47,489 nt of DNA from a virus. This document shows, piece by piece, positions 32,553-40,152 of the stretch. The notes under the pieces were generated by a model. The model was given only the letters and a program-made list of their open reading frames with translations. It did no database searches and was not told where the DNA came from. The translations under genes were made by a program, and so were the position numbers. The stretch spans positions 1-47,489 of IMG/VR virus record IMGVR_UViG_3300025087_000114. The stretch is one strand, 5' to 3'. The stretch's first letter is position 1. Each line of letters begins with the position of its first letter.

Positions 32553-32660
32553 TTACCTGACCCTCATAGTATGTTGCGTCGTCATTTTGACATTGCCTTT
32601 GTTATCTTTACCAGAGCTTTTAGTTTTCTTTGTTGGTTTTTTAGGTGTTTTTTTTGGCAT
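32553..32660 (-). CDS. 35-residue very basic peptide gene
   Basis: ATG 32660 after AGAGGT; the stop lies 6 bp before the portal start. The product is mostly Lys, Thr, Ser (MPKKTPKKPTKKTKSSG). A DNA-binding or charge-neutralising role is possible. Small, so only moderate support. Confidence 0.4.
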   Translation of the reverse strand: MPKKTPKKPTKKTKSSGKDNKGNVKMTTQHTMRVR

Positions 32661-32671
32661 GGCTTACCTCT

Positions 32672-32953
32672 TTAATGAGTGTAGATGTATAAAATTCCGC
32701 TTGGACAACATCGACAAAACATCTTGTCCATCCATTGATCCACTTTATTGATTTGAGATTGGCCTGAAACTTCAACCCTCATTTCGTTATAGACAACACC
32801 AGTAGTATCACCTTTAGAAATAATCAAAGCTGATGTTGAAGTAAGATCAGGTTGCAACCAGTAAAAATACTTAACCTTGACATTGTCGTTTGTGATAATT
32901 GTATTGGTTGTCCCTGATGTGATTATTATAGGATTTGATCCTGTTATTGACAT
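32672..32953 (-). CDS. 93-residue hypothetical virion-associated protein
   Basis: A beta-rich protein of Ser/Thr/Ile/Val, with FCRCCPSG near its end. It lies in the head/connector gene cluster and 11 bp after the basic peptide region. Function unknown. Confidence 0.5.
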   Translation of the reverse strand: MSITGSNPIIITSGTTNTIITNDNVKVKYFYWLQPDLTSTSALIISKGDTTGVVYNEMRVEVSGQSQINKVDQWMDKMFCRCCPSGILYIYTH

Positions 32954-32955
32954 AT

Positions 32956-33138
32956 CTACCCCCTAAGTCTAAACATCCCTCTTAATGTTATCCATCCTTC
33001 CCTAAGAAGATTTACTAAAGAGGGAATAGGAGAGAAAGCCGAACCAATATAACCCCAAGAAGAAATTCTTACCTGAAGCTCCGTTGCCGTGTTAAGCCAG
33101 TAACCATTCGTCGATACAGCTTTAGGATCAATTGCCAT
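32956..33138 (-). CDS. 60-residue hypothetical protein
   Basis: Overlaps the preceding gene by 70 bp in another frame and ends 2 bp before the next. No strong ribosome site. Pattern of Trp/Leu/Arg in the C-terminal part. Either this gene or the end of its neighbour could be the real reading. Confidence 0.35.
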   Translation of the reverse strand: MAIDPKAVSTNGYWLNTATELQVRISSWGYIGSAFSPIPSLVNLLREGWITLRGMFRLRG

Positions 33139-33395
33139 GATGTTTCTTCTTTTATAACTGGAGTTACCTTAACTTCTTCTATAGGTTTTGGGCCGATAAA
33201 CTTTTCTATCTCATTTGTCTTGGCTTGTCGTAGGACTTCATTACAAAAATCATACCATGTGTCAAAATCTCTGCCTGCTTTTTCAAAATCAGAAATAATA
33301 GTAACTATTTCTTGAGAGTTAAGACCATGGCTTTTAAGCCAATCAAATAGCCTAACTTCGTCTCCAGACCATTTAGCTATATAATCCCTAATCAT
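33069..33395 (-). CDS. 108-residue helical hypothetical protein
   Basis: A helical, charged protein (DEVRLFDWLKSHG, VLRQAKTNEIEKFIG). It begins at the stop of the 273-residue gene (1-bp overlap). Its last 23 residues overlap the following gene. Could be a connector accessory or assembly protein. Confidence 0.5.
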   Translation of the reverse strand: MIRDYIAKWSGDEVRLFDWLKSHGLNSQEIVTIISDFEKAGRDFDTWYDFCNEVLRQAKTNEIEKFIGPKPIEEVKVTPVIKEETSWQLILKLYRRMVTGLTRQRSFR

Positions 33396-34216
33396 TACCC
33401 ACCTCTTGTCCGTTTAGTAACGTCTGAGTCATCTGTAAGCTCCCAATATCCAGATATTGTGGTTGCTGAGTCTTTAAGATATAATCTGTTTGGAGTATAT
33501 GTTTTGTCAATCACCAGATTATCCCATGAGAACCATCTTACCAATCTTGCTGTATGAGCTAGAGTTCCAGATATCAAAACGGCTGAGTCAGTAACATCTA
33601 TAGAAGCAACGGCATTCGGGACTGAAGAGATGGCAGTCAAGACCCCGTTAATGCCAGACACATCATTTTTTAGTCCTGAGATAGCAACGAGTATTTTGTT
33701 ATTACCAGAAGCATATACAGCCGTGTCCGTTCTTAATTGGTTTATATTATCGTTTATCCCAGAAACATCGACAGGGCGAGTAAAACCAGATAGGTCAATA
33801 TTTTGTTGGGCTTGTGACGCTGAAAGGTTTGTTAAGGTACAAAGACCAGAAATATCATTTCTTAACCCGCTAACTGCTGTCAAAATTTTGTCATTACCTG
33901 AACAGTCCACTACCAGGGCAGGGCCAGATAAATTATAGCCAAGGATACATTGATCTAAGCAACCAGAGTTAGCAGTTATTTTAACCATCCAGCTATAACA
34001 TGCCATTTCCGTATCACCAGAGAGAGAAGCTATAGTATAGACACCATCACCAGGAATACCCGATATACGAGAACCTAAAGCAGACCAGCCCCCTCCATCA
34101 ACAGAGATACTCCCTGATAGTTGAGCAGGATTATAACCCTTTGCAAAAGTGCCTGATGCAGTAGTAAGAGGGAAAGAAAGCCCCGATAAAGGTGTATTTC
34201 TGAGCCATTGATACAT
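33395..34216 (-). CDS. 273-residue beta-rich structural protein
   Basis: The product is rich in Ser/Gly/Ile/Asn with two similar helical segments (LRNDISGLCTLTN and LKNDVSGINGVLTA) and DSAVLISGTLAHTARL at the C-terminal part. This periodicity resembles short tail-fibre or head-fibre proteins. Both neighbours overlap by 1 bp, so it belongs to one translational unit. No catalytic motif. Confidence 0.5.
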   Translation of the reverse strand: MYQWLRNTPLSGLSFPLTTASGTFAKGYNPAQLSGSISVDGGGWSALGSRISGIPGDGVYTIASLSGDTEMACYSWMVKITANSGCLDQCILGYNLSGPALVVDCSGNDKILTAVSGLRNDISGLCTLTNLSASQAQQNIDLSGFTRPVDVSGINDNINQLRTDTAVYASGNNKILVAISGLKNDVSGINGVLTAISSVPNAVASIDVTDSAVLISGTLAHTARLVRWFSWDNLVIDKTYTPNRLYLKDSATTISGYWELTDDSDVTKRTRGG

Positions 34217-35016
34217 TATAGACCTCTAAAAGAACCGTTCATTTGACCTCTTACAAAGTTTGATCCTTGCCGTGTAAATATCAAACCAGCAGCTATAGCT
34301 TCTTCTAAGGTAATCCATTTAATCTCCGGCTCGTATATCTGCCAGGGATTTGCAGAGAGGGAGGCTATCTCTGATGGAGATAAGGCACGATTGTAGAGTA
34401 AAAACCATTTAATGCTTCCCTTTAAAGCATATGTTGCATTAGCAGTACCAATTCTAAACACCTGATCAGACGGGGTTGCTCCTGTTACAACTCCTGCGTA
34501 TGTATCGTAGTTTCCATTTACAGCGGCAAGTGGAAATGGGTTGCATGTAGCCATTTGTTTGCCATTTAAAAATCCAGTAACACTACCCCCCCCGCTTATT
34601 ACTGCTATTCTTGGTTTGTCTATATCCTCAGCAGCGCCATAACCATTGCCCATATTAAATTCAAACATCCCTGTACCTATTGTAAAAGCTTCTTGCACCA
34701 TTTGAGGTCCATAGGTGAGAGTATCTGTGCTACGTGTACATTCAGTGATAAAGGTAAAATTCACAACTTTTGCAGTGGTATCTAGTATAATATTATCAGT
34801 GGCCGCGCCTGGAAACGAAACCTCGCTATTTTTATATACTACTGCACCATTTAATAAGTTCGTTTTACCGCTGACAAGGTTATAAGCACTAGTCCCTCCA
34901 CCCTCATTAAACGCCCAAGCGCCTACAAGCCCCTGCGTCAGTGGATTACTCCAATCAATTGGTGTACCCATCGGCGGTTTGCTGGTACGAGTAATCCTAA
35001 AGGGGAATAGAGACAT
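34216..35016 (-). CDS. LamG/concanavalin-like lectin-domain protein
   Basis: A 266-residue protein with GLVGAWAFNEGGGTSAYN near the N-terminus and KWFLLYNRALSPSEIASL at the end, which are the standard first and last strands of a LamG/ConA-like sandwich domain. It may bind carbohydrate on the host or hold a head or tail fibre. Its gene sits near the terminase, away from the tail genes. Confidence 0.7.
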   Translation of the reverse strand: MSLFPFRITRTSKPPMGTPIDWSNPLTQGLVGAWAFNEGGGTSAYNLVSGKTNLLNGAVVYKNSEVSFPGAATDNIILDTTAKVVNFTFITECTRSTDTLTYGPQMVQEAFTIGTGMFEFNMGNGYGAAEDIDKPRIAVISGGGSVTGFLNGKQMATCNPFPLAAVNGNYDTYAGVVTGATPSDQVFRIGTANATYALKGSIKWFLLYNRALSPSEIASLSANPWQIYEPEIKWITLEEAIAAGLIFTRQGSNFVRGQMNGSFRGL

Positions 35017-35465
35017 TAAAACTTAACCCCTTGGTAAATGCAAACATCATTTCCGCCAAAAAGGTTTCCTGTTTGATTTTCTACGACTATTCCCCAATGT
35101 GTAGGAAGAATACCCCCGAAAGAAGGAGCTACTTTAAAGACACCCCTACAATTAGAACCACTAGAATTAGCTGATATCCTACCCACCACCCTCAAATTCA
35201 TACTGCTTGTTATTGTGCCATCTATTCCTGATGTGAGGCCATTATAAGATGATCCATAGGTAGCCGTACCATATGAGAATACATCTATATACCCCTGGGA
35301 GGTGTTTACACCACTGCCAGCAGTTGTAATATCTAGCTGGACTAAAGCATCAAAAAATAAATCACCGGTATTATCAATAAAGTTACTTTGTCTTAGTGCT
35401 GTATTACCGAGTCCTGACAAAGAAATTTGTATTGCCTGTGATGGAGAACCATATGTAAGGGCCAT
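35016..35465 (-). CDS. 149-residue beta-rich structural protein
   Basis: The product is Ser/Gly/Thr-rich with NTGDLFFDALVQLDITTAG and LPTHWGIVVENQTGN, patterns seen in short phage virion proteins of unknown role. It is overlapped 1 bp by the lectin gene. Possibly a partner of the lectin-domain protein. Confidence 0.5.
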   Translation of the reverse strand: MALTYGSPSQAIQISLSGLGNTALRQSNFIDNTGDLFFDALVQLDITTAGSGVNTSQGYIDVFSYGTATYGSSYNGLTSGIDGTITSSMNLRVVGRISANSSGSNCRGVFKVAPSFGGILPTHWGIVVENQTGNLFGGNDVCIYQGVKF

Positions 35466-35529
35466 ATCAACCTCTTAAATATATAGTATGTGTCTATAAT
35501 ATTATATTCCTCTTTAAGAGATTTGTCAA

Positions 35530-36867
35530 TCAATAACCTGTTCTTGGGTTCATCTTGCCCATACGCTCACTTTCTCTTCTTTTTGCTTCTTCTTCCTCTT
35601 CTTCTTTTAAAGCTCTTTGAGGGTTATCGTTAGCAATATACTTGAGACAGTCCATTAAATGTGCCTTACCTGATTTTTCATTCTCCCAGGTATACCCCTC
35701 AAATTCCTCTATTGTTTTCTTACAATCCTTAAAGATGAGCAGCTTTGGTTTTTTATTCTCTTCATCACCGAATACAGGTTTAGGAGTAAGCATTTCACTA
35801 ATCTTGAACCAAGCTCCTTCAAACTTATTATTTGCTTCAATACAAGGGATGCCTTCTCTTCTAAATTGCATCTGGACTGAAATGGTTTGCCCTCTTAGTT
35901 TGTCGATCAACTTGGCGTTAGGGTCTATAAGATACCTGGTTACCGGGCATTTCTTCTCAATCTGTATAAGCCTTTTTGCAACTTCTGGGATGGTTAAATC
36001 TGGGTGAAACATTTCATGACAAACATACCATGTTCCGTATTCATCTACTGTCAGCCAGAGTATGCCAACTGGAGTAGAAGGATGAGGGTCAATAGCGCAG
36101 TAGACAGGCCAATGAGTAGGGATTCCAAACGGGTCAATAACATTTCTTTGTCGAGAGAATCTTTTGTAAATAAGACCAGACCACGCGACAAATTCACCAT
36201 CATATTGTTCCGCGAAGACATCTTCCGGTAACTCCTTTTTAGCTCTATCATATTCCTCTTTTGGAAAATATGGATTCTCTATTACCGAAACCCCTATCCG
36301 TGCCCAATAATCTTTGTCACCTTCTACGAATGGTAAATAGAATCTTTTGTATAACCAATTATAACCATGTGGTGTTGTAGGGATTATTACCCTTCCATTC
36401 CTTGACCCTAACCTAGCCCTAAGATAGTTATCATAGGTTTCTTCTTTCAGCCTTGACCCTTCTGAAAGAATCATCCAATCTACCTCCTCCCCCAGTAGTG
36501 AGTCAAGGTTTTGTTCCGATTTGGTAAGGACTTCACTCCCCCAAGGGAATAACAAGGATTGTGGCCCTGGTGTGGTAAAAGATACATTAAGTTCCCTTTT
36601 TGGCTTGAAGCCAAGTTTGTTAATAAGAGCATCATGGATATAACGAAATTCTTTACTTGGCTGATCATAACTCGGACCAACGATCCATCCTCTTGTTCCT
36701 TCTTTAAGTATATCTGTAAGAACGTCTCTTGAACCGCAGAGAGACTTCCCAAACCTGGAACCAGCACCAAGGAATTTGAACCTGTGTTCACTCTCATGAA
36801 ACTCTATTTGGACAGGGGAGGGATTATACTCTATCGTTTTAAATATAGCAGCTTTAACCTTGTCCAT
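35530..36867 (-). CDS. Terminase large subunit
   Basis: From ATG 36867 (after GAGAGAAAA) the product is 445 residues. GAGSRFGKS (34-42) is the Walker A motif, DWMILSEGS is Walker B-like with the catalytic acidic residue, and RNGRVIIPTTPHGYN is the coupling motif. The C-terminal nuclease has the acidic triplet YCAIDPHP, YLIDPN and HLMDCLKY. It packages DNA into the head and cuts it. The small subunit was not found with certainty. Confidence 0.92.
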   Translation of the reverse strand: MDKVKAAIFKTIEYNPSPVQIEFHESEHRFKFLGAGSRFGKSLCGSRDVLTDILKEGTRGWIVGPSYDQPSKEFRYIHDALINKLGFKPKRELNVSFTTPGPQSLLFPWGSEVLTKSEQNLDSLLGEEVDWMILSEGSRLKEETYDNYLRARLGSRNGRVIIPTTPHGYNWLYKRFYLPFVEGDKDYWARIGVSVIENPYFPKEEYDRAKKELPEDVFAEQYDGEFVAWSGLIYKRFSRQRNVIDPFGIPTHWPVYCAIDPHPSTPVGILWLTVDEYGTWYVCHEMFHPDLTIPEVAKRLIQIEKKCPVTRYLIDPNAKLIDKLRGQTISVQMQFRREGIPCIEANNKFEGAWFKISEMLTPKPVFGDEENKKPKLLIFKDCKKTIEEFEGYTWENEKSGKAHLMDCLKYIANDNPQRALKEEEEEEAKRRESERMGKMNPRTGY

Positions 36868-37009
36868 TTGATTTTCTCTCAAACTTCAAAATCTTATGCT
36901 CGTAAAATTTATTCAGCCAGCCACAACAGTCAAAACACAGGGTTTCGACATTTGATTTGAATAAAATGTATAAATCAGAACCAATTCTACCACATACTCT
37001 ACATTTCAT
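36854..37009 (-). CDS. 51-residue zinc-finger protein at the array edge
   Basis: ATG 37009 gives KCRVCGR and LCFDCCGW, a four-cysteine zinc ribbon with a helical tail; it overlaps the terminase start by 14 bp. Its start codon lies only 2 bp from the left end of the cassette array (37012), so its original leader was cut off by the insertion. Confidence 0.5.
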   Translation of the reverse strand: MKCRVCGRIGSDLYILFKSNVETLCFDCCGWLNKFYEHKILKFERKSNGQG

Positions 37010-37011
37010 AG

Positions 37012-37239
37012 TTATTTTGTTTCCAGTAATTCCAACGATGCCGATCTCTTTGCGTCCGGTAACAGCGGGCACCAGTCGGGCGTTTTCGTCCCATAGGATG
37101 CAACGTGCTTTCGCCCTATTTCAGGGTGATTGCACGTAATATCGTACCCGCTGTCACTCTGGCACTGGAAACGCTCAGATGTATGGTGGAGACAACCACC
37201 GCAGGAATATGAAATTGTCACAGATGGTCCGTTTCTCAA
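37012..37239 (-). CDS. Cassette 1: 75-residue cysteine-rich hypothetical protein
   Basis: The longer frame opens with a GTG (37296) inside the attC site, so the TTG at 37239 after GGAGAGACAAA is chosen. The product has SCGGCLHH, FQCQSD, DITCNHP and DWCPLLP, a Cys/His layout seen in small environmental proteins of unknown role. Its TAA (37012-37014) lies in the boundary core GTTATTT, like the other cassette genes. Confidence 0.55.
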   Translation of the reverse strand: MRNGPSVTISYSCGGCLHHTSERFQCQSDSGYDITCNHPEIGRKHVASYGTKTPDWCPLLPDAKRSASLELLETK

Positions 37240-37263
37240 TTTGTCTCTCCGATCACCGCACAA

Positions 37264-37321
37264 AATAACAAGACATTGGAACACGTCTCGTTTCACTCGC
37301 GGTTCAATTTAGTCGTTATGC
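37264..37321 (+). other. attC-like site A
   Basis: AATAAC (37264-37269), spacer AAGAC, arm ATTGGAAC (37275-37282), then arm GTTCAAT (37302-37308), spacer TTAGTC and core GTTATGC (37315-37321). The arms pair except for one extra G in the left arm, the extra-helical base of attC. It lies between cassettes 1 and 2. The RNA-ligase gene stops inside the core. Confidence 0.85.
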
Positions 37322-37900
37322 GCCTTGAAGTGACTTTGGCGTTTCATCCTTCTCGATTGTCTTTTTGAATCCGAGATTTCCGGCAGTGTGAAAAACCACT
37401 ATTCCCTCCGGCCTCATAAATCCCGGTGCCGCCTTGCTGCCGTACGTCCGCAGAAGGTCAAGCTCCAATTCGATTATTTGGGTATTGAACGGCCCCCTGT
37501 ACAGTTCCGGCACGACATGACAGCAGGCAGGGCGGACAGCAGCATCAGCCCACCGGCTAACATTGAAGAGGCTAAAGCGCTTCTCTTTCATCCCATAGCC
37601 TCGCTGAATGCCTTGACCCCACCACTCACCAAAGTGCCGACCGTGGCCGAGTTGCAGCAGCTCTTCTGCGTTAGCCAGACACCACCGCGCAAACCCCGCA
37701 TTGTCGTTGTCAGGGGTGATCCAACGCGTACGGCTCCCGGCGAAGAGGGCAAGGCCATCTTTTTCGTAGATGGCACCGGGGATTGAAAAACCTTCCATCT
37801 CAACGATTGCAACCTGGCCGTTTGTGCCGTCGATCTTCTCGCTAATGATTATTTCGCGGGAAAGTCGCGGCATTTTCGGAAACTCTTGAAACTCCATAAT
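37316..37900 (-). CDS. Cassette 2: RNA ligase-like nucleotidyltransferase
   Basis: ATG 37900 follows AAAGGAGC at 7 bp; a longer frame begins inside attC B. The 194-residue protein has EKIDGTNG (Lys21 as the adenylated residue of motif I), FGEWWG (motif III), PEGIVVF (motif IV) and FKKTIE (motif V). This is the catalytic core of the Rnl2/RNA-ligase family, shorter than the 250-330 residues usual, so a C-terminal domain is lacking. It would seal RNA ends using ATP. TAA lies in the attC A core. Confidence 0.85.
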   Translation of the reverse strand: MMEFQEFPKMPRLSREIIISEKIDGTNGQVAIVEMEGFSIPGAIYEKDGLALFAGSRTRWITPDNDNAGFARWCLANAEELLQLGHGRHFGEWWGQGIQRGYGMKEKRFSLFNVSRWADAAVRPACCHVVPELYRGPFNTQIIELELDLLRTYGSKAAPGFMRPEGIVVFHTAGNLGFKKTIEKDETPKSLQGA

Positions 37901-37923
37901 TTGCTCCTTTGGTGGCAAACGGC

Positions 37924-37986
37924 ATATAACAACCGCTTGCAGAATGATGTCGCTGCGCTCCACATCTGAAGCGGCAGCCGTTATAC
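37924..37986 (+). other. attC-like site B
   Basis: ATATAAC (37924-37930), spacer AA, arm CCGCTTGCAG, loop, arm CTGAAGCGG (37966-37974), spacer CAGCC and core GTTATAC (37980-37986). One extra G in the left arm. The YopX-like gene stops in the core. Confidence 0.85.
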
Positions 37987-38403
37987 ATCTCTAGTTTCAT
38001 CGTAGATGTTGCCGACTACTTCAAACTCTTTTTTCGCGTACACCCATAACTGAATATTCCCATCATCATCGTGGTCACTGGTCTTATTCCTGCACCACCA
38101 GCCCGAATATTTATCCGACCACTCGACGACATGGTGGAGATACCGCCAGACATTCACGTCCAGAAAATGAGGCACAGCCAGAATGTCACCCTCAAAAACA
38201 TCCTTTCCGTTTTTGTCGCTGAGTCCTGTGAATTGCATCGCATCCAGATTGTTCAATTCGTCCAGAGAAACAATCGAATCGTCCGGTCTGCGGAGTATTT
38301 CACCCATGACGATATATTCCCCGAACAGGCTGATCGCGTGAGGTGTATCATGTACCCACTGTTTACGCCCCTTGTCGTATATCCTGAATTTCATTTGTCG
38401 CAT
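37981..38403 (-). CDS. Cassette 3: YopX-family protein
   Basis: A 140-residue protein with MKFRIYDKGRKQWVHDT at the start, LDAMQFTGLSDKNGKDVFEG near residue 56-75, VVEWSDKYSGWW and EVVGNIYD at the end. These are the family signatures of YopX, seen widely in phages and mobile elements; its role is unknown. GGAGGG lies 5 bp before ATG 38403. TAA is inside the attC B core. Confidence 0.85.
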   Translation of the reverse strand: MRQMKFRIYDKGRKQWVHDTPHAISLFGEYIVMGEILRRPDDSIVSLDELNNLDAMQFTGLSDKNGKDVFEGDILAVPHFLDVNVWRYLHHVVEWSDKYSGWWCRNKTSDHDDDGNIQLWVYAKKEFEVVGNIYDETRDV

Positions 38404-38420
38404 ATAAACCCTCCTTCAAT

Positions 38421-38472
38421 GTATAACCATCGCATCCAGCAGAGAATCCTGCTGATGCTTAATCCGTTATGC
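38421..38472 (+). other. attC-like site C
   Basis: GTATAAC, spacer CATC, arm GCATCCAGCAG (38432-38442), loop AGAATC, arm CTGCTGATGC (38449-38458), spacer TTAATCC, core GTTATGC (38466-38472). The left arm has one extra C compared with the right arm. Short loop. Confidence 0.85.
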
Positions 38473-38476
38473 GTAA

Positions 38477-38761
38477 CTACTTCAACCGGCCCCGTGTCCC
38501 GCGCTCATCATTAATTTTCATTTTACGGAGGACAGCCGCTTCGATGTTGATGCCGTGATTTTCTGCCAGGTCGATAGTCCGCAGAATGATGTCGGCCAGT
38601 TCCTCGCCGAAATGGTCAGTCGGTTTTTCACCGCGACACTCGTTCGCCGCCTCACCACACTCGGAAACAACCAGCATCAGACATTCCAGAGGTGTTTTAT
38701 TGTGCCAGCCTTGACTTTCAACCCATTCCCAATTTCTACGCGATAGTTCATTGAGGTGCAT
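38477..38761 (-). CDS. Cassette 4: MazG-like nucleotide pyrophosphohydrolase
   Basis: A 94-residue protein with SECGEAANECRG and FGEELADIILRTIDLAENHG, the EXXE and EEXXD type acidic metal sites of all-alpha NTP pyrophosphatases. The family clears nucleotides and alarmones; phage copies can blunt the stringent response. ATG 38761 follows GGGGGATTAA. The TAG stop lies 5 bp from the attC C core. Confidence 0.85.
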   Translation of the reverse strand: MHLNELSRRNWEWVESQGWHNKTPLECLMLVVSECGEAANECRGEKPTDHFGEELADIILRTIDLAENHGINIEAAVLRKMKINDERGTRGRLK

Positions 38762-38785
38762 TTAATCCCCCGAATTTGAGTTATC

Positions 38786-38837
38786 GGATAACTGATTTGT
38801 TATTTCATGGCACCAGAACGCATAAGATATGTTAGAA
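38786..38837 (+). other. attC-like site D (degenerate)
   Basis: GGATAAC (38786-38792) and GTTAGAA (38831-38837) with only a weak arm pairing (TGTTAT with ATAAGA). The gene stop in the core and the spacing agree with the other sites, but the arms are poor, so the call is tentative. Confidence 0.45.
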
Positions 38838-39497
38838 TGCTAGTAGTTGCTGCTGTTGTGCTTGCTCTATTCTCAAACAAGCCGTTTCAAAGTGGCTTTC
38901 TTCCCGCTCGCAGCCGATGAATTTCAAGCCGAGGTTCATGGCTGCAACGCCGGTTGATCCGCTCCCCATGAAGGGGTCAAAAATAGTTTCAGGTTGTCCC
39001 GCCTGGACGATGCACCATTGCATAACCGTCACCGGCTTTTGCGTGGGGTGGAACCGCTCCTCCGGCTTTGCCTTCTGAAATCCATTCCAGAGGTAGCGGA
39101 GCAGGCGGACGGCCTTGTTAAGGTTCGTCCATGCCATTTCAGCATCAGCAAAATCAGAGCCGCCGTTCTCCTTGTCCCAGATCAGCCAGCACTTTGCAGG
39201 AGGGAGGCTGTAATAGTTCCCGCCGAAAATGACCTGAATCGGAGCGGTTTTTCTGACGGCCTGCATGGTTTCATCGTCAATCGGTGCATCATCCCACTCA
39301 CCAGGCGCGTAATCAGTCGGGCGGCATCCCTTCCATTTCGCTGTAGGCTTTGCCGCTTTCGTGCGTACAGCGGCCTTTCTGCTTTCACCGATCCCATAAG
39401 GGGGGTCAGTGACTACAGCATCAGCCGTGATTTGCGGCAGAATGTCCCGGCAATCGCCAAGGTAAAGTGTTGCATTTCCGATGATTCGCTTTTGCAT
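38832..39497 (-). CDS. Cassette 5: DNA N4/N6 (beta-class) methyltransferase
   Basis: From ATG 39497 (39500 possible) after GAGG, 221 residues. DPPYGIGES (31-39) is the catalytic motif IV, followed near residue 177 by FDPFMGSGST, motif I: the order (IV before I) is the beta class. HPTQKP is motif X-like. It methylates adenine-N6 or cytosine-N4 in DNA. A phage orphan methyltransferase can protect DNA from host restriction. TAA is in the attC D core. Confidence 0.9.
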   Translation of the reverse strand: MQKRIIGNATLYLGDCRDILPQITADAVVTDPPYGIGESRKAAVRTKAAKPTAKWKGCRPTDYAPGEWDDAPIDDETMQAVRKTAPIQVIFGGNYYSLPPAKCWLIWDKENGGSDFADAEMAWTNLNKAVRLLRYLWNGFQKAKPEERFHPTQKPVTVMQWCIVQAGQPETIFDPFMGSGSTGVAAMNLGLKFIGCEREESHFETACLRIEQAQQQQLLAF

Positions 39498-39513
39498 CAT
39501 TTCCTCAATCGCA

Positions 39514-39575
39514 TTCTAACCACCGGGCAGCAGCAGGCCGAAAAGGCCCGGCTGCTGTGCCGGTAGCCGTTATGC
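39514..39575 (+). other. attC-like site E
   Basis: TTCTAAC (39514-39520), spacer CA, GC-rich arm CCGGGCAGCAGC, loop CGAAAAGG-like, arm with GCTGCTGTGCCGG, spacer TAGCC, core GTTATGC (39569-39575). Strong stem, though the extra base is on the right arm by alignment. The 68-residue gene stops in the core. Confidence 0.8.
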
Positions 39576-39776
39576 CCCCAAATACCGAACCACCTTAAAC
39601 CATGTTCGCCGCCAGCCGTCTTTCACGCAGGAATCGTGCTGCATAGAAAAAATGACTATTTGCACGCCTATTTTGTCGCTTTCTCCAATGAAAAAAGCAT
39701 AGTTGAAGATCAGTAATCCAATTTTTGACCGCCGTGGTATCGCTTCGCCGAGATTAGGGTAATATGCAAATTTCAT
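39570..39776 (-). CDS. Cassette 6: 68-residue hypothetical protein
   Basis: ATG 39776 follows GGAGGTAGTC; the longer frame runs back through attC F and is not used. The product is beta-rich and aromatic (IGLLIFNYAFFIG), ending RTWFKVVRYLGA. No family recognised. TAA is in the attC E core. Confidence 0.5.
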   Translation of the reverse strand: MKFAYYPNLGEAIPRRSKIGLLIFNYAFFIGESDKIGVQIVIFSMQHDSCVKDGWRRTWFKVVRYLGA

Positions 39777-39808
39777 CTGACTACCTCCGTGATGAAGAAT
39801 TGAGACGG

Positions 39809-39884
39809 GCATAACAAGCGCATCAGCCTCTTCCTTTTTCATTGTCGCTCCTTTGCCCGGCAGGTCATGCGCGTCCCGTTAGCG
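39809..39884 (+). other. attC-like site F
   Basis: GCATAAC (39809-39815), spacer AA, arm GCGCATCAGCCT (39818-39829), loop of about 30 bases, arm AGGTCATGCGC (39862-39872), spacer GTCCC, core GTTAGCG (39878-39884). Left arm has one extra base. The 85-residue gene stops in the core. Confidence 0.85.
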
Positions 39885-40136
39885 AGACTTGCCAATGAAC
39901 TCTTTACGGATAGCCTCTGCTATATGTTGTGAGGCATAAGCACCAGTACAAGCAGCGTCAGTAAAATATTTCCGGCAAATCTCGATTATCTGTTCTACCA
40001 TAAATTTCTCCGCCCACAAAATGCCAGCGGAACGCCCCGCCGTAAAGGCTACCGAAATATCGCAGGACGGATGGCCGTCAGAGTCTTGATACAGATTTTT
40101 ACGATGCCAGCTATCAAACCATTTATCGAATTGCAT
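39879..40136 (-). CDS. Cassette 7: 85-residue hypothetical protein
   Basis: ATG 40136 follows AGGAGG at about 4 bp. The product has FDKWFDSWHRKNLYQ at the N-terminus and VEQIIEICRKYF in the middle, a small mixed helical protein; the start-like pattern recalls short phage proteins. No function known. TAA lies in the attC F core. Confidence 0.5.
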   Translation of the reverse strand: MQFDKWFDSWHRKNLYQDSDGHPSCDISVAFTAGRSAGILWAEKFMVEQIIEICRKYFTDAACTGAYASQHIAEAIRKEFIGKSR

Positions 40137-40152
40137 ACATCCTCCTAATTCT

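Noticed and set aside
32956-33138. Treating this frame as the only gene of the region
   Set aside because: It overlaps a neighbour by 70 bp and lacks a good ribosome site, so it is kept only as a low-confidence gene.
37388-37786. Plus-strand frame of 132 residues within the RNA ligase cassette
   Set aside because: The opposite strand has clear RNA ligase motifs, so this is the antisense shadow.
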